From Streptomyces sp. NRRL F-5126 (GTDB lineage: Bacteria > Actinomycetota > Actinomycetes > Streptomycetales > Streptomycetaceae), in assembly GCF_000721265.1 (NCBI RefSeq), contig NZ_JOFZ01000010.1, positions 124,001-188,000 on the forward strand: DNA of 64,000 nt, given 5' to 3'. Below the pieces are notes generated by a model, which did no database searches, had not been told where the DNA came from, and was given only the letters and a program-made list of their open reading frames with translations. Every line of letters begins with the position of its first letter. Position 1 is the first letter of the stretch. Of this stretch, positions 1 to 8,594 are shown in pieces. The translations under genes and the position numbers were made by a program.

Positions 1-51
1 ACCGGTCTCGGGGTTCGTCGTCGAAGAAGCGGCCTGCGGAGCAGTGGACAC
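1..51 (-). CDS. pdxS: pyridoxal 5'-phosphate synthase subunit PdxS, N-terminus only (runs off left edge)
   Basis: Reading the minus strand from a GTG at 51-49 gives 17 residues, VSTAPQAASSTTNPETG. The end (NPETG) matches what I remember of the start of actinobacterial PdxS, where 'NPETGTARVKRGM' follows a short Ser/Thr-rich leader. PdxS is the lyase subunit that makes PLP from ribose 5-phosphate, glyceraldehyde 3-phosphate and glutamine-derived ammonia. A GAGG lies about 5 nt before the GTG. In Streptomyces pdxS lies next to the pimA region, which agrees with the genes that follow here. Only the leader is visible, so the identity rests on few residues plus context. Confidence 0.6.
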   Translation of the reverse strand, partial: MSTAPQAASSTTNPETG

Positions 52-217
52 GGGGGCCTCGCTGGTGTGTAAGGGGACCAAAACCTACGAGGTCGAGGAA
101 ACGCCGCGTGGCGGGCGGGCGGCAAGAGCCAATGGGTGGCCAGTGGACCCCTCGTGGTGCGATGTGCGCCACTCGCGCCCGCCGGCGCGGCAGGGTCCTG
201 CCCGCCGCCGGGATGCC

Positions 218-1129
218 TCAGGCCGCGCGGCCGACGAGCGCGACCGGCGTGTGCGGCGCGGTCCGGCCGCCTCGCCGGCCAGGTGAGCGAGCCCCGGCGA
301 CAACCCGAGGCCGTGCGTCCGATCTTCGGCCGCAGAGCGACGAGAGGTTCCCGACCGGGCCGTGTGCTCCGTTGCCCGCGTCCGGCACAGGCGCACCCGG
401 GTCGCGGCGGCCCGGTTCCGCCCCACCGGCCAGGTGAGCGAGCCTCGGCGCGGGGGCGCCCCGGCGACAACCCGAGGCCGCGCGTCCGGTCTTCGGCCGC
501 AGAGCGACGAGAGATTCCCGACCGGGCCGGGTGCTCCGTTGCCCGCACACGGGAGAGATTCCCGACCGGGCCGGGTGCTCCGTTGCCCGCACACGGAGGG
601 CCGCCGGGGGCTCGTCGTCCATCTCGAAGGCGAGGGGCCGCGGCGCGTGCCCCGCGAGCCGGAACCAGCGCACCTTGCGGTGCCTGCGCAGGGCCCGCGC
701 CGCGCGCACCGCGTCGTTGTAGAACCTGCGGGCCATGGGCACGCGGCGTACGGCGGCGGCGAGTTCGTCCGCCGCCTCCTCGCCGCCCGGCGCCTCGCGC
801 ACGGCCTCGACCTGCGCGGGCTCCCCGAACACCGCGCGCAGCGCCTGGCTGAGCTCGCTCTCGGCCACCTCGCGCTGGTCCTTCTCGGACTGGCGGGCCG
901 CGTGGGCGGCCTCGTACAGCACGATCGACGCGGCGGGATCGAGCACGCCGGACGTCGCGACCTCCTGCGCGACGGAGGCCCTGCGCAGCAGGGTCGCGTC
1001 GAGGGAGGCGCGGGTGGCGTCGATCCTGGCGTGCAGCCGGTCGAGCCGGCCGGCGGTCCAACTCAGGTACAGGCCGAAGGCGATGAGCACGACGACGGCG
1101 ACGCCGATCCAGGCGAGGGTCACGATCAC
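218..1129 (-). CDS. LemA-like single-pass membrane protein with an aberrant repeat-derived C-terminus
   Basis: The first ~180 residues look like a real protein. An N-terminal membrane anchor (residues ~2-24, ending WTAGRLDRL) is followed by long amphipathic helices (DATRASLDATLLRRASVAQE, AARQSEKDQREVAESELSQALRAVFG) and a conserved-looking RRFYNDAVRAARALRRHRKVRWFRLAGH segment, the LemA fold pattern. Function in the family is unknown. After residue ~180 (MDDEPPAA, plus-strand ~605-625) the frame continues for ~120 residues through the direct repeats at 277-596; that part is Arg/Gly/Pro-rich and looks non-coding. I infer that the ancestral stop was lost or that repeats were inserted at the 3' end. 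The start is GTG at 1129; another GTG is at 1123. The nearest genes are pdxS and pimA on the same strand. Confidence 0.65.
   Translation of the reverse strand: MIVTLAWIGVAVVVLIAFGLYLSWTAGRLDRLHARIDATRASLDATLLRRASVAQEVATSGVLDPAASIVLYEAAHAARQSEKDQREVAESELSQALRAVFGEPAQVEAVREAPGGEEAADELAAAVRRVPMARRFYNDAVRAARALRRHRKVRWFRLAGHAPRPLAFEMDDEPPAALRVRATEHPARSGISPVCGQRSTRPGRESLVALRPKTGRAASGCRRGAPAPRLAHLAGGAEPGRRDPGAPVPDAGNGAHGPVGNLSSLCGRRSDARPRVVAGARSPGRRGGRTAPHTPVALVGRAA
277..597. repeat. degenerate direct repeats (150-bp offset) with a 44-bp tandem duplication
   Basis: A block starting GCCAGGTGAGCGAGCC is present at ~279-383 and again at ~429-550. The second copy carries a 16-bp insertion (CGGGGGCGCCCCGGCG, around 449-464) and scattered substitutions. 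The tail of the second copy (509-552, GAGAGATTCCCGACCGGGCC and on) is repeated in tandem at 553-596 with a 44-bp period. The blocks overlap the C-terminal part of the LemA-like frame. Bases 52-276 hold no gene I can support. Confidence 0.85.
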
Positions 1130-1450
1130 GCCAGCAGGCTACCGGCCGCGCCCCCGCCGCCCACCGGCCCGTCCGCGCCCGCAGAACGCGCGGCGGCCGG
1201 CAGCGGCCAGGCCCGTGGTGACCGCAGGAAGCTCGCCGAGCGGGGCGGGCTCCCAGCGCCCGAGCGCGATACCCGCGCAAGCGCCGAGCGCGTGCGCTCC
1301 GCGCCGGCGGGGCGCGTTGCACCGAAGGTGCCGCGACCCGCCAGACGCCCGTCCGCGGCCTGCCGGAAGCAATATGCACGGCCCGCGGCAGCCCGCCGGG
1401 CCGGTCAGGGCACGGCGCGCCGGGGCGGCGGCTGCCACCGCCGCGGGGCG
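1130..1450. other. gene-free spacer between the LemA-like gene and pimA
   Basis: These 321 bases of extreme GC content hold only Arg/Ala/Gly-rich open frames without a ribosome binding site or recognisable protein pattern. I see no strong terminator. Confidence 0.5.
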
Positions 1451-2617
1451 CTACGCGCCGCGCCTCGTGCGGGGCGGGTGCGCCGCCGGTTCCGCGGCGA
1501 CCTGCGCCGCGCCGTCCGCGACCGTCTCGTAGACCGCGAGGATGTCCGCGCCGACCGTCGACCAGTCGAAGCGCCGCACGTGCGCCGACGCGCGCTCCCG
1601 CAGCCGCGCCCGCCGCGGGGCGTCGGTCAGCAGCGCGAGCGCCGCGGCGGCCAGCGCGTCCGCGTCCTCGTTCGCGTACAGCATCCCCGCCTCGCCCTGG
1701 TCGAGCACCTGCGTGAACGCCTCCAGGTCGCTGGCCAGGACGGGCGCCCCCGCGGACATGGCCTCGACGAGGATGATCCCGAAGCTCTCGCCGCCCGTGT
1801 TGGGCGCCACGTACAGGTCGACGCTGCGCAGCAGCCGCGCCTTGTCCTCGTCGCTGACCATGCCGAGGAACTCCACCTGCGAGCGCATCGCGGGCGGCAG
1901 GGAGGCGACGGCCTCCTTCTCGTCGCCGCGCCCGGCGACGAGCAGCCGCGTCCCGGGCCGCTCGGCGAGGATCCTCGGCAGCGCCCGCATGAGGACGGGC
2001 AGGCCCTTCCTCGGTTCGTCGATGCGGCCGATGAACCCGATCGTGGATGCCTCGTCCGTGCCCTGCCAGTCCGGGTCGGGCTCGGCCTTGGCGAAGAAGT
2101 CGACGTCGACGCCGTTGGGGATGACCACCGCGTCGCCGCCCAGGTGTTCCACGAGGGTCCTGCGGGCGTACTCGCTCACCGCGATCCGCGCGCTGATCTT
2201 CTCCAGCGCCGCCTGGAGGATCGCGTAGGCCGCGATCATCGCGCGCGAGCGCGGGTTGGACGTGTGGAACGTCGCCACGATGGGGCCCTGCGCCGCCCAG
2301 CAGGTGAGCAGCCCGAGCGAGGGTGACGACGGCTCGTGGATGTGGACGACGTCGAAGCCGCCGTCGTGCAGCCAGCGCCGCACGCGTGCCGCCGAGATGA
2401 ACCCGAAGTTCAGCCGCGCCACCGAACCGTTGTACGGCACGGGCACGGCGCGCCCCGCCGAGACGACGTACGGGGGCAGCGGGGTGTCGTCGTCCGCGGG
2501 CGCGAGGACGGACACCTCGTGTCCGAGGGCGATCAGGTGCTCGGAGAGGTCCCTGATGTGGAACTGCACGCCGCCCGGCACGTCCCAGGAGTACGGGCAG
2601 ACGATGCCGATCCTCAT
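1451..2617 (-). CDS. pimA: phosphatidylinositol alpha-mannosyltransferase PimA (GT4)
   Basis: This 388-residue GT-B glycosyltransferase moves mannose from GDP-Man to the 2-position of phosphatidylinositol, the first step of PIM synthesis at the inner face of the membrane. The N-terminal glycine-rich acceptor-side loop (YSWDVPGGVQFH, residues ~8-19), the HIHEP motif, IPNGVD, GFIGRIDEPRKG and the C-terminal donor-site E-x7-E motif (GGESFGIILVEAM, ~273-285) are all present. Length matches mycobacterial PimA. The ATG at 2617 overlaps the stop of the upstream acyltransferase gene (ATGA), so translation is coupled. Together with patA and pgsA it forms one operon that goes from CDP-diacylglycerol to acylated PIM1. 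Confidence 0.93.
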   Translation of the reverse strand: MRIGIVCPYSWDVPGGVQFHIRDLSEHLIALGHEVSVLAPADDDTPLPPYVVSAGRAVPVPYNGSVARLNFGFISAARVRRWLHDGGFDVVHIHEPSSPSLGLLTCWAAQGPIVATFHTSNPRSRAMIAAYAILQAALEKISARIAVSEYARRTLVEHLGGDAVVIPNGVDVDFFAKAEPDPDWQGTDEASTIGFIGRIDEPRKGLPVLMRALPRILAERPGTRLLVAGRGDEKEAVASLPPAMRSQVEFLGMVSDEDKARLLRSVDLYVAPNTGGESFGIILVEAMSAGAPVLASDLEAFTQVLDQGEAGMLYANEDADALAAAALALLTDAPRRARLRERASAHVRRFDWSTVGADILAVYETVADGAAQVAAEPAAHPPRTRRGA

Positions 2618-3567
2618 TCCGCGGGTCCCGATGCCACAGGACCCGCGTCCGCGCCGGGCGCGGCGACGCGCCCCGGGTCCAGGTCCGCGAGCCACAACCG
2701 CTGCAGCATGTGCCAGTCCTCCGGGTGTTCGGCGATCCCGCCGGCGAAGGCATCGGCCAGCGCCTGTGTCATGACAGACGTCTTCTCCTCGCGCGTGCCT
2801 GACTCGGGCGCCTCGATGGGCGCGTGCACACGCCCGCGCATGACGGGCGAGTCGTCGTACCAGAGCGTCACGGGCAGCAGGGCCGCGCCGGTGTGCTGGG
2901 CGAGCAGTGCGGGGCCCGCGGGCATCGTGGCCCGCTCGCCGAAGAAGTCGACGCCGACCCCCGACGACGACAGGTCGCGGTCGGCGACCAGGCAGACCAT
3001 GCCGCCGCCGCGCAGCCGCCTGGCGAGCGTGCCGAACGCGGCGCCGCCCGCGTGCGGCAGCACCTCCATGCCGAGGCTCTCCCGGTACGCGACGAACCTG
3101 TCGTACAGCGTCTCGGGCTTCAGGCGTTCGGCGACGGTGGTGAAGTTGCGCCCGAGCGCCTGCGCGACCCACGCGCCCGCGAGGTCCCAGTTGGCCAGGT
3201 GCGGCAGCGCCATGATCACCCCGCGGTCGGCGGCGAACGCCTCGTCGAGGTGGCGCAGGCCGTCCGGCGTGAAGCCGTCCACCACGCGCTCCTTCGACCA
3301 CGTGGGCAGCCTGAACGACTCCATCCAGTACCTGAGGTAGGAGCGCATCCCGGCCCTGGACAGCTCGGCGAGCCGCTCGGGTCCTGCGTCGGGCACCACG
3401 CGCGCCAGGTTGGCCTCCAGGCGCAGCACGCCCTTGCCGCGCCGCTTCCACGCGATGTCGGCGATGTTCCTGCCGAGGGCCTTGGCGACCGGTTCCGGCA
3501 GTTTCTTGACCGTGGACCAGCCGAGCCCGTACAGGGCGTCGGTGGCCCGGTCAGCCGCGCCGCTCAC
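2614..3567 (-). CDS. patA: phosphatidylinositol mannoside acyltransferase (PatA-like, LpxL/HtrB fold)
   Basis: This 317-residue acyltransferase belongs to the bacterial lipid A biosynthesis acyltransferase family. Its place between pgsA and pimA, as in mycobacteria, assigns it to acylation of the mannose of PIM1/PIM2. The catalytic H-x4-D motif is HLANWD at residues ~120-125. Other family landmarks are WKRRGKGVLRLEANL near the N-terminus, YWMESFRL and MVCLVADRDLSSSGVGVDFFG. I chose the GTG at 3567, which overlaps the pgsA stop (GTGA), over an upstream in-frame start at 3690 that would lie inside pgsA. The last base overlaps the start of pimA. Confidence 0.9.
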   Translation of the reverse strand: MSGAADRATDALYGLGWSTVKKLPEPVAKALGRNIADIAWKRRGKGVLRLEANLARVVPDAGPERLAELSRAGMRSYLRYWMESFRLPTWSKERVVDGFTPDGLRHLDEAFAADRGVIMALPHLANWDLAGAWVAQALGRNFTTVAERLKPETLYDRFVAYRESLGMEVLPHAGGAAFGTLARRLRGGGMVCLVADRDLSSSGVGVDFFGERATMPAGPALLAQHTGAALLPVTLWYDDSPVMRGRVHAPIEAPESGTREEKTSVMTQALADAFAGGIAEHPEDWHMLQRLWLADLDPGRVAAPGADAGPVASGPAE

Positions 3568-4241
3568 GAGGCGGCCCCCGGGGCGCCGGCCTCGGCCTCG
3601 GCGCGCGCCGCGTCCGCCTCGGCCGACTCGCGCCGCACGGTGATCATGCGCTGCCACAGCGTCACCAGGGAGCCGGCGGCGACGATCCACAGGGCGATCG
3701 GCAGCAGGATCTGGATGGCCGGCACGCCGAAGGTGCGGTGGAAGCCCGCGAGGCCGCCGAGCACGAGCGTGATCACCAGGCGCTCGGCGCGCTCCACCAG
3801 GCCGTTGACGGCGACGGGCAGGCCGATCGACTCACCGCGGGCCTTCGTGTAGGACACGACCTGGCCGCTCGCCAGGCAGAAGATGGCGACGGCGCACATC
3901 ATGTCGTTGTTGCCGGTGCCCGCGTACCAGAGCGCGAACCCGCCGAAGATCGCGCCGTCGGCGACCCGGTCGAGCGTCGAGTCGAGGAAGGCGCCCCACC
4001 TGCTGGAGACGCCCGCCTGCCGCGCCATGTTGCCGTCGACGAGGTCGGAGAAGACGAAGACGGTGATGCAGATCGTGCCCCAGAAGAACTCGCCCCGCGG
4101 ATAGAAGACCAGCGCCCCCGCCACCACCCCGGCGGTGCCGATGAGGGTGACCGTGTCCGGGCTCACCCCCCGGCGGAGCAGGAGCGCGGCGAACGGTGTG
4201 AGGACACGCGTGAAGAACGCACGCGCGTACTTGTTCAGCAT
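3564..4241 (-). CDS. pgsA: phosphatidylinositol phosphate synthase (CDP-alcohol phosphotransferase)
   Basis: This 225-residue integral membrane enzyme condenses CDP-diacylglycerol with inositol 1-phosphate, the actinobacterial route to phosphatidylinositol. The full CDP-alcohol phosphotransferase signature is present: D66-x2-D69-G-x2-A-R-x8-G83-x3-D87-x3-D91 (in DLVDGNMARQAG...GAFLDSTLDR). About six hydrophobic segments surround it. A charged Ala/Glu-rich tail (SAEADAARAEAEAG) ends the protein. It is the first gene of the pgsA-patA-pimA operon. The start is ATG at 4241; a much longer open frame in the same register runs back to 6899, but it is antisense to the EF-G-like gene and is rejected. 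The 270-bp gap to the divergent EF-G-like gene must hold both promoters. Confidence 0.93.
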   Translation of the reverse strand: MLNKYARAFFTRVLTPFAALLLRRGVSPDTVTLIGTAGVVAGALVFYPRGEFFWGTICITVFVFSDLVDGNMARQAGVSSRWGAFLDSTLDRVADGAIFGGFALWYAGTGNNDMMCAVAIFCLASGQVVSYTKARGESIGLPVAVNGLVERAERLVITLVLGGLAGFHRTFGVPAIQILLPIALWIVAAGSLVTLWQRMITVRRESAEADAARAEAEAGAPGAAS

Positions 4242-4511
4242 GGCTTTCCCGAGGTTCGTGGCGCCTGGCGGCCCCGTTGGCCGTCGGCTGGCCCATCGTA
4301 GCCAGGACGGCCGGCCGGCACGTCCCGGTCCCCGGGCGGGCCCCGGGTGCGCCCTGGGCGCGCCCCCGGCGCCGACGTATGGACGTGACCTGGCACGGGT
4401 GCGACCCTCGAAGGGCACCGTGGGCACCGCCGGAGCTGCCCGTGCGGCTCCCCCTTGTCCGCGCCCTTCACATCTCCTCACCGCGCGCTCACATCCGGGA
4501 GGCAGGACACC

Positions 4512-6767
4512 ATGGGCGACAAGGCGAACACACACATCGGAGCCGCCGGAGGGGCGGCTGCGGCCGGCCGGCCCGCCGCCGTGCGGAACGTGGTCCTGGT
4601 CGGCCACAGCGGATCGGGCAAGACGACGCTTGTCGAGGCGCTGGCGCAGACCGCGGGGGCGCTGATGCGGCCCGGCAGGGTCGAGGACGGCGGGACGGTC
4701 TCCGACTACGACGAGATCGAGCACCGCCAGCACCGCTCCGTACAGCTCTCGCTGGTTCCCGTCGAATGGGGCGGCTACAAGATCAATTTCCTGGACACTC
4801 CGGGATACGCCGACTTCGTCGGTGAGCTGAGGGCCGGTCTGCGTGCGGCGGACGCGGCCCTCTTCGTCGTCTCGGCGGCGCAGGAGGCCGAGGCCGTGGC
4901 GAGCACGACGCGCGCCGTCTGGGACGAGTGCGCCGCGGTCGGCATGCCGCGCGCCATCGTCGTCACGCACCTGGACACCGCGCGCACGGACTACGGCACG
5001 ATGACGGAAGTGTGCGGGCGCCTGTTCGGCGGCGAGGACCCGGACGCCGTGGTCCCGCTCTACCTGCCGGTGCTCGGCCCCGAGGGCCCGGACGGGCACG
5101 CGCACGCCACCGGCCTGACCGGTCTGCTGTCGCGGCGGGTCTTCGACTACGCGTCGGGAGAGCGCACCGCGGCGCCGCCCGCTGAGGACGAGCTCCCGGC
5201 CGTGGAGGAGGCGCGCAACCGCCTCATCGAGGGGATCATCGCCGAGAGCGAGGACGAGACCCTGATGGACCGCTACCTCGCGGGCGAGGAGATCGACGTC
5301 GCCACCCTCACCTCCGACCTGGAGAAGGCCGTGGCACGCGGTGTCTTCCACCCGGTCCTGGCGGCCGCACCGGCCGCGGAGGGCGGCTCCCAGGGCCTCG
5401 GCACGGTGGAACTGCTCGAACTGGTCACCGGCGGCTTCCCCTCCCCGCTGGAACGCCCGTCGCCCGAGATCAGCGGGACCGTCGGCAGGACGGACGGCAG
5501 CACGCGCGACAGCGCGCGCGAGGGCGTCGGCTGCGACCCGGACGGTCCGCTCGTCGCGGAGGTCGTGAAGACGGCGTCCGACCCCTACGTCGGCCGCATC
5601 TCGCTCGTACGGGTCTTCTCGGGGACGCTGCGGCCCGACGACACCGTGCGCGTGTGCGGCGGCCCCCACCGGAGCGACGGGCACGATCCCGGCGCCCGGG
5701 CGGGCGGCGAGCCGCACGAGGCGGACGAGCGCGTCGGCTCGTTGTCGTCGCCGTTCGGCAAGCAGCAGCGGGTGCTGTCGGAGTGCCGGGCCGGCGATCT
5801 CGCGTGCGTCGCGAAACTGGCGCACGCCGAGACGGGCGACACCCTGTGCGCCCCGGAGAGGCCGCTGCTCGTGGAGCCGTGGCCGATGCCCGAGCCGCTG
5901 CTGCCGCTGGCCGTCGAGGCGCACGGCAAGGCCGACGAGGACAAGCTCTCGCAAGGGCTCGCCAGGCTGGTCGCGGAGGACCCCACCATGCGCCTCGAAC
6001 ACAACCAGGACACCCACCAGCTGGTGCTGTGGTGCCTGGGCGAGGCGCACCTGGACGTCGCGCTCGACCGGCTGCGCACCCGTTACGGCGTCCAGGTCGA
6101 CGCCGTGGCGCACCGGGTGCCGCTGCGCGAGACGTTCGGGGCGGGCGCGACGGGGCGCGGCAGGCACGTCAAGCAGTCCGGCGGGCACGGCCAGTTCGCG
6201 GTCTGCGAGATCGAGGTCGAGCCGCTGCCGGCGGGCTCGGGGATCGAGTTCGTCGACAAGGTGGTGGGCGGTGCGGTGCCGCGCCAGTTCATCCCGTCCG
6301 TCGAGAAGGGCGTACGGGCGCAGGCCGCGCGCGGGGTGGCGAGCGGGCACCCGCTGGTCGACGTGCGGGTCACCCTGTACGACGGCAAGGCGCACTCCGT
6401 GGACTCCTCGGACGCCGCCTTCCAGACGGCCGGCGCGCTCGCGCTGCGCGAGGCGGCGGGCGCCGCGCCCATCCGGTTGCTCGAACCGGTCGCGGAGGTC
6501 GGCGTGCTGGTGCCCGACGCGTACGTGGGCCCCGTGATGAGCGACCTCTCGGGGCGGCGTGGGCGCGTCGTCGGCACGGAGCCGGCGGGAGCGGGGCGGA
6601 CGCTGGTGCGTGCGGAGGTGCCCGAGTTGGAGATCGGCCGGTACGCCGTCGACCTCAGGTCGCTCTCGCACGGCGCGGGCCGCTTCAGCCGCACCTATCT
6701 GCGCCACGAGGCCATGCCGTCGGGCGTGGCCGAAAAGCTGCGTGAACGGTCCCTGATCGAGGCGTAG
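4512..6767 (+). CDS. EF-G-like translational GTPase paralogue (FusA-like, non-canonical)
   Basis: The 751-residue protein has EF-G architecture: a GTPase domain (P-loop GHSGSGKTT at 31-39, G3 DTPGYADF at ~95-102), domain II (VAEVVKTASDPYVGRISLVRVFSGTL), domain III, domain IV (RHVKQSGGHGQFAVCEIEVEP) and domain V. Two switch elements deviate from true EF-G. G4 is THLD (152-155) in place of NKxD, and the switch I region reads EHRQHRSVQLSL in place of the RGITI motif. It probably is not the housekeeping translocase; a ribosome-associated or regulatory role is inference. GGGAGG lies upstream of the ATG (4499-4504), and an in-frame ATG at 4455 lacks such a site. It is transcribed away from pgsA. 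Confidence 0.85.
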   Translation: MGDKANTHIGAAGGAAAAGRPAAVRNVVLVGHSGSGKTTLVEALAQTAGALMRPGRVEDGGTVSDYDEIEHRQHRSVQLSLVPVEWGGYKINFLDTPGYADFVGELRAGLRAADAALFVVSAAQEAEAVASTTRAVWDECAAVGMPRAIVVTHLDTARTDYGTMTEVCGRLFGGEDPDAVVPLYLPVLGPEGPDGHAHATGLTGLLSRRVFDYASGERTAAPPAEDELPAVEEARNRLIEGIIAESEDETLMDRYLAGEEIDVATLTSDLEKAVARGVFHPVLAAAPAAEGGSQGLGTVELLELVTGGFPSPLERPSPEISGTVGRTDGSTRDSAREGVGCDPDGPLVAEVVKTASDPYVGRISLVRVFSGTLRPDDTVRVCGGPHRSDGHDPGARAGGEPHEADERVGSLSSPFGKQQRVLSECRAGDLACVAKLAHAETGDTLCAPERPLLVEPWPMPEPLLPLAVEAHGKADEDKLSQGLARLVAEDPTMRLEHNQDTHQLVLWCLGEAHLDVALDRLRTRYGVQVDAVAHRVPLRETFGAGATGRGRHVKQSGGHGQFAVCEIEVEPLPAGSGIEFVDKVVGGAVPRQFIPSVEKGVRAQAARGVASGHPLVDVRVTLYDGKAHSVDSSDAAFQTAGALALREAAGAAPIRLLEPVAEVGVLVPDAYVGPVMSDLSGRRGRVVGTEPAGAGRTLVRAEVPELEIGRYAVDLRSLSHGAGRFSRTYLRHEAMPSGVAEKLRERSLIEA

Positions 6768-6901
6768 TCGGCATATGACTGCCGCGGGCGGGGCACCCCG
6801 GTTACGCTGGGGTGCCTTTGCCCAGTTCAGCATGTGTGGGTTCGTCGCCGGCGGGGAAGAGGCGGCACAGCGGTACCTCGGGCGACGCGTGGGGGTCACA
6901 G

Positions 6902-8572
6902 GTGAGCGACGGGTTCGACTTCAGCCCGGGGGCGCAGGTGCCCCTGATGGGCGCGGCGGGGCAGACCGCCGCCACCCAGGCGCTGGCCTCGGCCGCGTAC
7001 CGCGACAGCGATCTCACGGAGATCCTCAAGGCGGACAACGAGTGGCACAAGTCCACCATCAAGGGCGGTTCGCGCGCGAAGGGCGGCAGGCGCAACATCT
7101 TCACGCCGAACCTCGGTGAGGCGTTCGCGCGTGCCGTGCAGACCCGCACGCTCGGCGCGGGCCGCGCCGCGCTGATCCAGTCGTTCGGCATCGAGCCGCA
7201 GACCGTCGTGGAGCACTGCCTGGCGGCCAACCGCATCAGGAAGGAGCGCGACCAGAAGCTCACCGTCGTCACCCTGGTGTTCGGCGTGCTGTTCCTGCCG
7301 GGGCTGCTCGTGTGGCTCGGCGTCTTCGCGCTGCGCCGCGGGCTGTCCTCGGGCGCCCGCAGGAGCGCGGGCGCCATCGGGACGCTGCTCTTGATCGCGG
7401 TCGGCGTGCTCGGGGTGATCTGCCTGCTGTTCCTGCCGTTCAACGGGGTGCTCGGCTGGTACATACGCGGTGTCATCGTGATGCCCGTCATCGGCTGGTA
7501 CGTGGCCAAGCGCGTGTCCGAGGCCACCGCGCAGGACCTGCGGGGGCGGTGGGGGGCGCTGCTGGCGGGCGGCGGCATCGGCGCCAAGGTGCCCGACGCG
7601 GTGCCCGGCCACCCCGGTGAGTCGGCGCGCGAGGAGCTGCGCCAGGGCCTGCAGAAGCTCACGGCCGAGCAGCGCTCCAACGTGGTCTTCTACGCGGGCC
7701 CCAAGGGCATACTCGGCATGGGCACCCGGTGGGGCGGCTGGCAGCTGGCGGAGCAGCTCGACCCGGCCGAACCGGGCAAGGAGATCCACGGGTTCCGCAG
7801 CTGGGACGTGGTCAAGGCCATCCACGACCAGCTCAAGCTGCTGGAGCGCGGCCCCCTCAACACGGGCGGCTTCCCGGCGCCTTCGGTCAACCACTGGATC
7901 GTCTCGCCGGTGGGCGAGGGAGCGGGCGAGGTCAAACGTCCTGAGGGCCAGGACATCGAGGCGTTCCAGGTCAAGCCGCACGAGATACAGCGCATCTGCA
8001 ACCACCAGCAGTTCGGCAGCGGCGACCGCCACTACCTCGGCGTGCAGTTCACGCTCTGGGACGGGCAGCTGGTGATCACCATGCTGATCAGCGTCACGGT
8101 GCTGCACGAGACGCTGCGCATCGAGGTCACCGGGTACGCGCTCGGCCCCGTGCACCCCCTGTTCACCACGAAGCCCGCGGCGAACACCGTCACCACGCCG
8201 AAAACGGTCAAGTTCTGGGAGACCAGCACCCGCACGCTGCCGCTGGTCGGCAATGACGAGATCGTGCGGCTCGCGGTGCGCGCCCCGCTGCTGTGGTACC
8301 CGCCGGTCCTCGACCACCTCGGGGGCAAGCTCGTCCTGCCCGAGCCGTTCGGCCTGCGGCACGCGTGGGCCGAACAGCCGTGGCTGCACCGCTTCATGGC
8401 GGACGACGCGCTGCGCACGGCCACGCCCGTGCTGCGCGTCGCGCACAACGCGGCGCTGCGCGTCCTGGAGGAGCACGGCGTCGACGTCAGCTCGTTCGGC
8501 AGCCGGGCCGGCTTCCTCAGCGGGCAGGTGCAGGACCCGACGCCGTCGAAGGCGGACACGTACAACGCGTGA
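6902..8572 (+). CDS. conserved actinobacterial membrane protein of unknown function
   Basis: The 556-residue protein has a soluble ~115-residue N-terminal part, three close hydrophobic segments (~119-145, ~158-180, ~186-203) and a large hydrophilic C-terminal domain (residues ~250-556, with VFYAGPKGILGMGTRWGGWQLAEQLDP and ISVTVLHETLRIEVTGYALGPVHPLF). I know it only as a conserved Streptomyces membrane protein next to the EF-G-like gene. GTG at 6902 follows a run of G's; the frame opens at 6812, but the added residues look non-coding. It is 134 bp downstream of the EF-G-like gene, possibly co-transcribed. Confidence 0.75.
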   Translation: MSDGFDFSPGAQVPLMGAAGQTAATQALASAAYRDSDLTEILKADNEWHKSTIKGGSRAKGGRRNIFTPNLGEAFARAVQTRTLGAGRAALIQSFGIEPQTVVEHCLAANRIRKERDQKLTVVTLVFGVLFLPGLLVWLGVFALRRGLSSGARRSAGAIGTLLLIAVGVLGVICLLFLPFNGVLGWYIRGVIVMPVIGWYVAKRVSEATAQDLRGRWGALLAGGGIGAKVPDAVPGHPGESAREELRQGLQKLTAEQRSNVVFYAGPKGILGMGTRWGGWQLAEQLDPAEPGKEIHGFRSWDVVKAIHDQLKLLERGPLNTGGFPAPSVNHWIVSPVGEGAGEVKRPEGQDIEAFQVKPHEIQRICNHQQFGSGDRHYLGVQFTLWDGQLVITMLISVTVLHETLRIEVTGYALGPVHPLFTTKPAANTVTTPKTVKFWETSTRTLPLVGNDEIVRLAVRAPLLWYPPVLDHLGGKLVLPEPFGLRHAWAEQPWLHRFMADDALRTATPVLRVAHNAALRVLEEHGVDVSSFGSRAGFLSGQVQDPTPSKADTYNA

Positions 8573-8588
8573 GCCCGCTGCGGCGGGC
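8573..8588. terminator. short GC hairpin between convergent genes
   Basis: GCCCGC-TGCG-GCGGGC (8573-8588) forms a 6-bp GC stem between the membrane protein gene and the convergent HIT gene. There is no T-run, as is usual in this GC-rich group. Confidence 0.45.
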
Positions 8589-8594
8589 GTACGG

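Noticed and set aside
362..2326. 654-codon plus-strand open frame across the repeats, LemA-like gene and pimA
   Set aside because: Antisense to two real genes, Arg/Ala/Gly/Pro-rich composition, no ribosome site.
3564..6899. 1111-codon open frame on the minus strand covering pgsA and the complement of the EF-G-like gene
   Set aside because: Only the last 225 codons (pgsA) have protein character; the rest is antisense to a well-supported gene and exists because high GC content removes stop codons.
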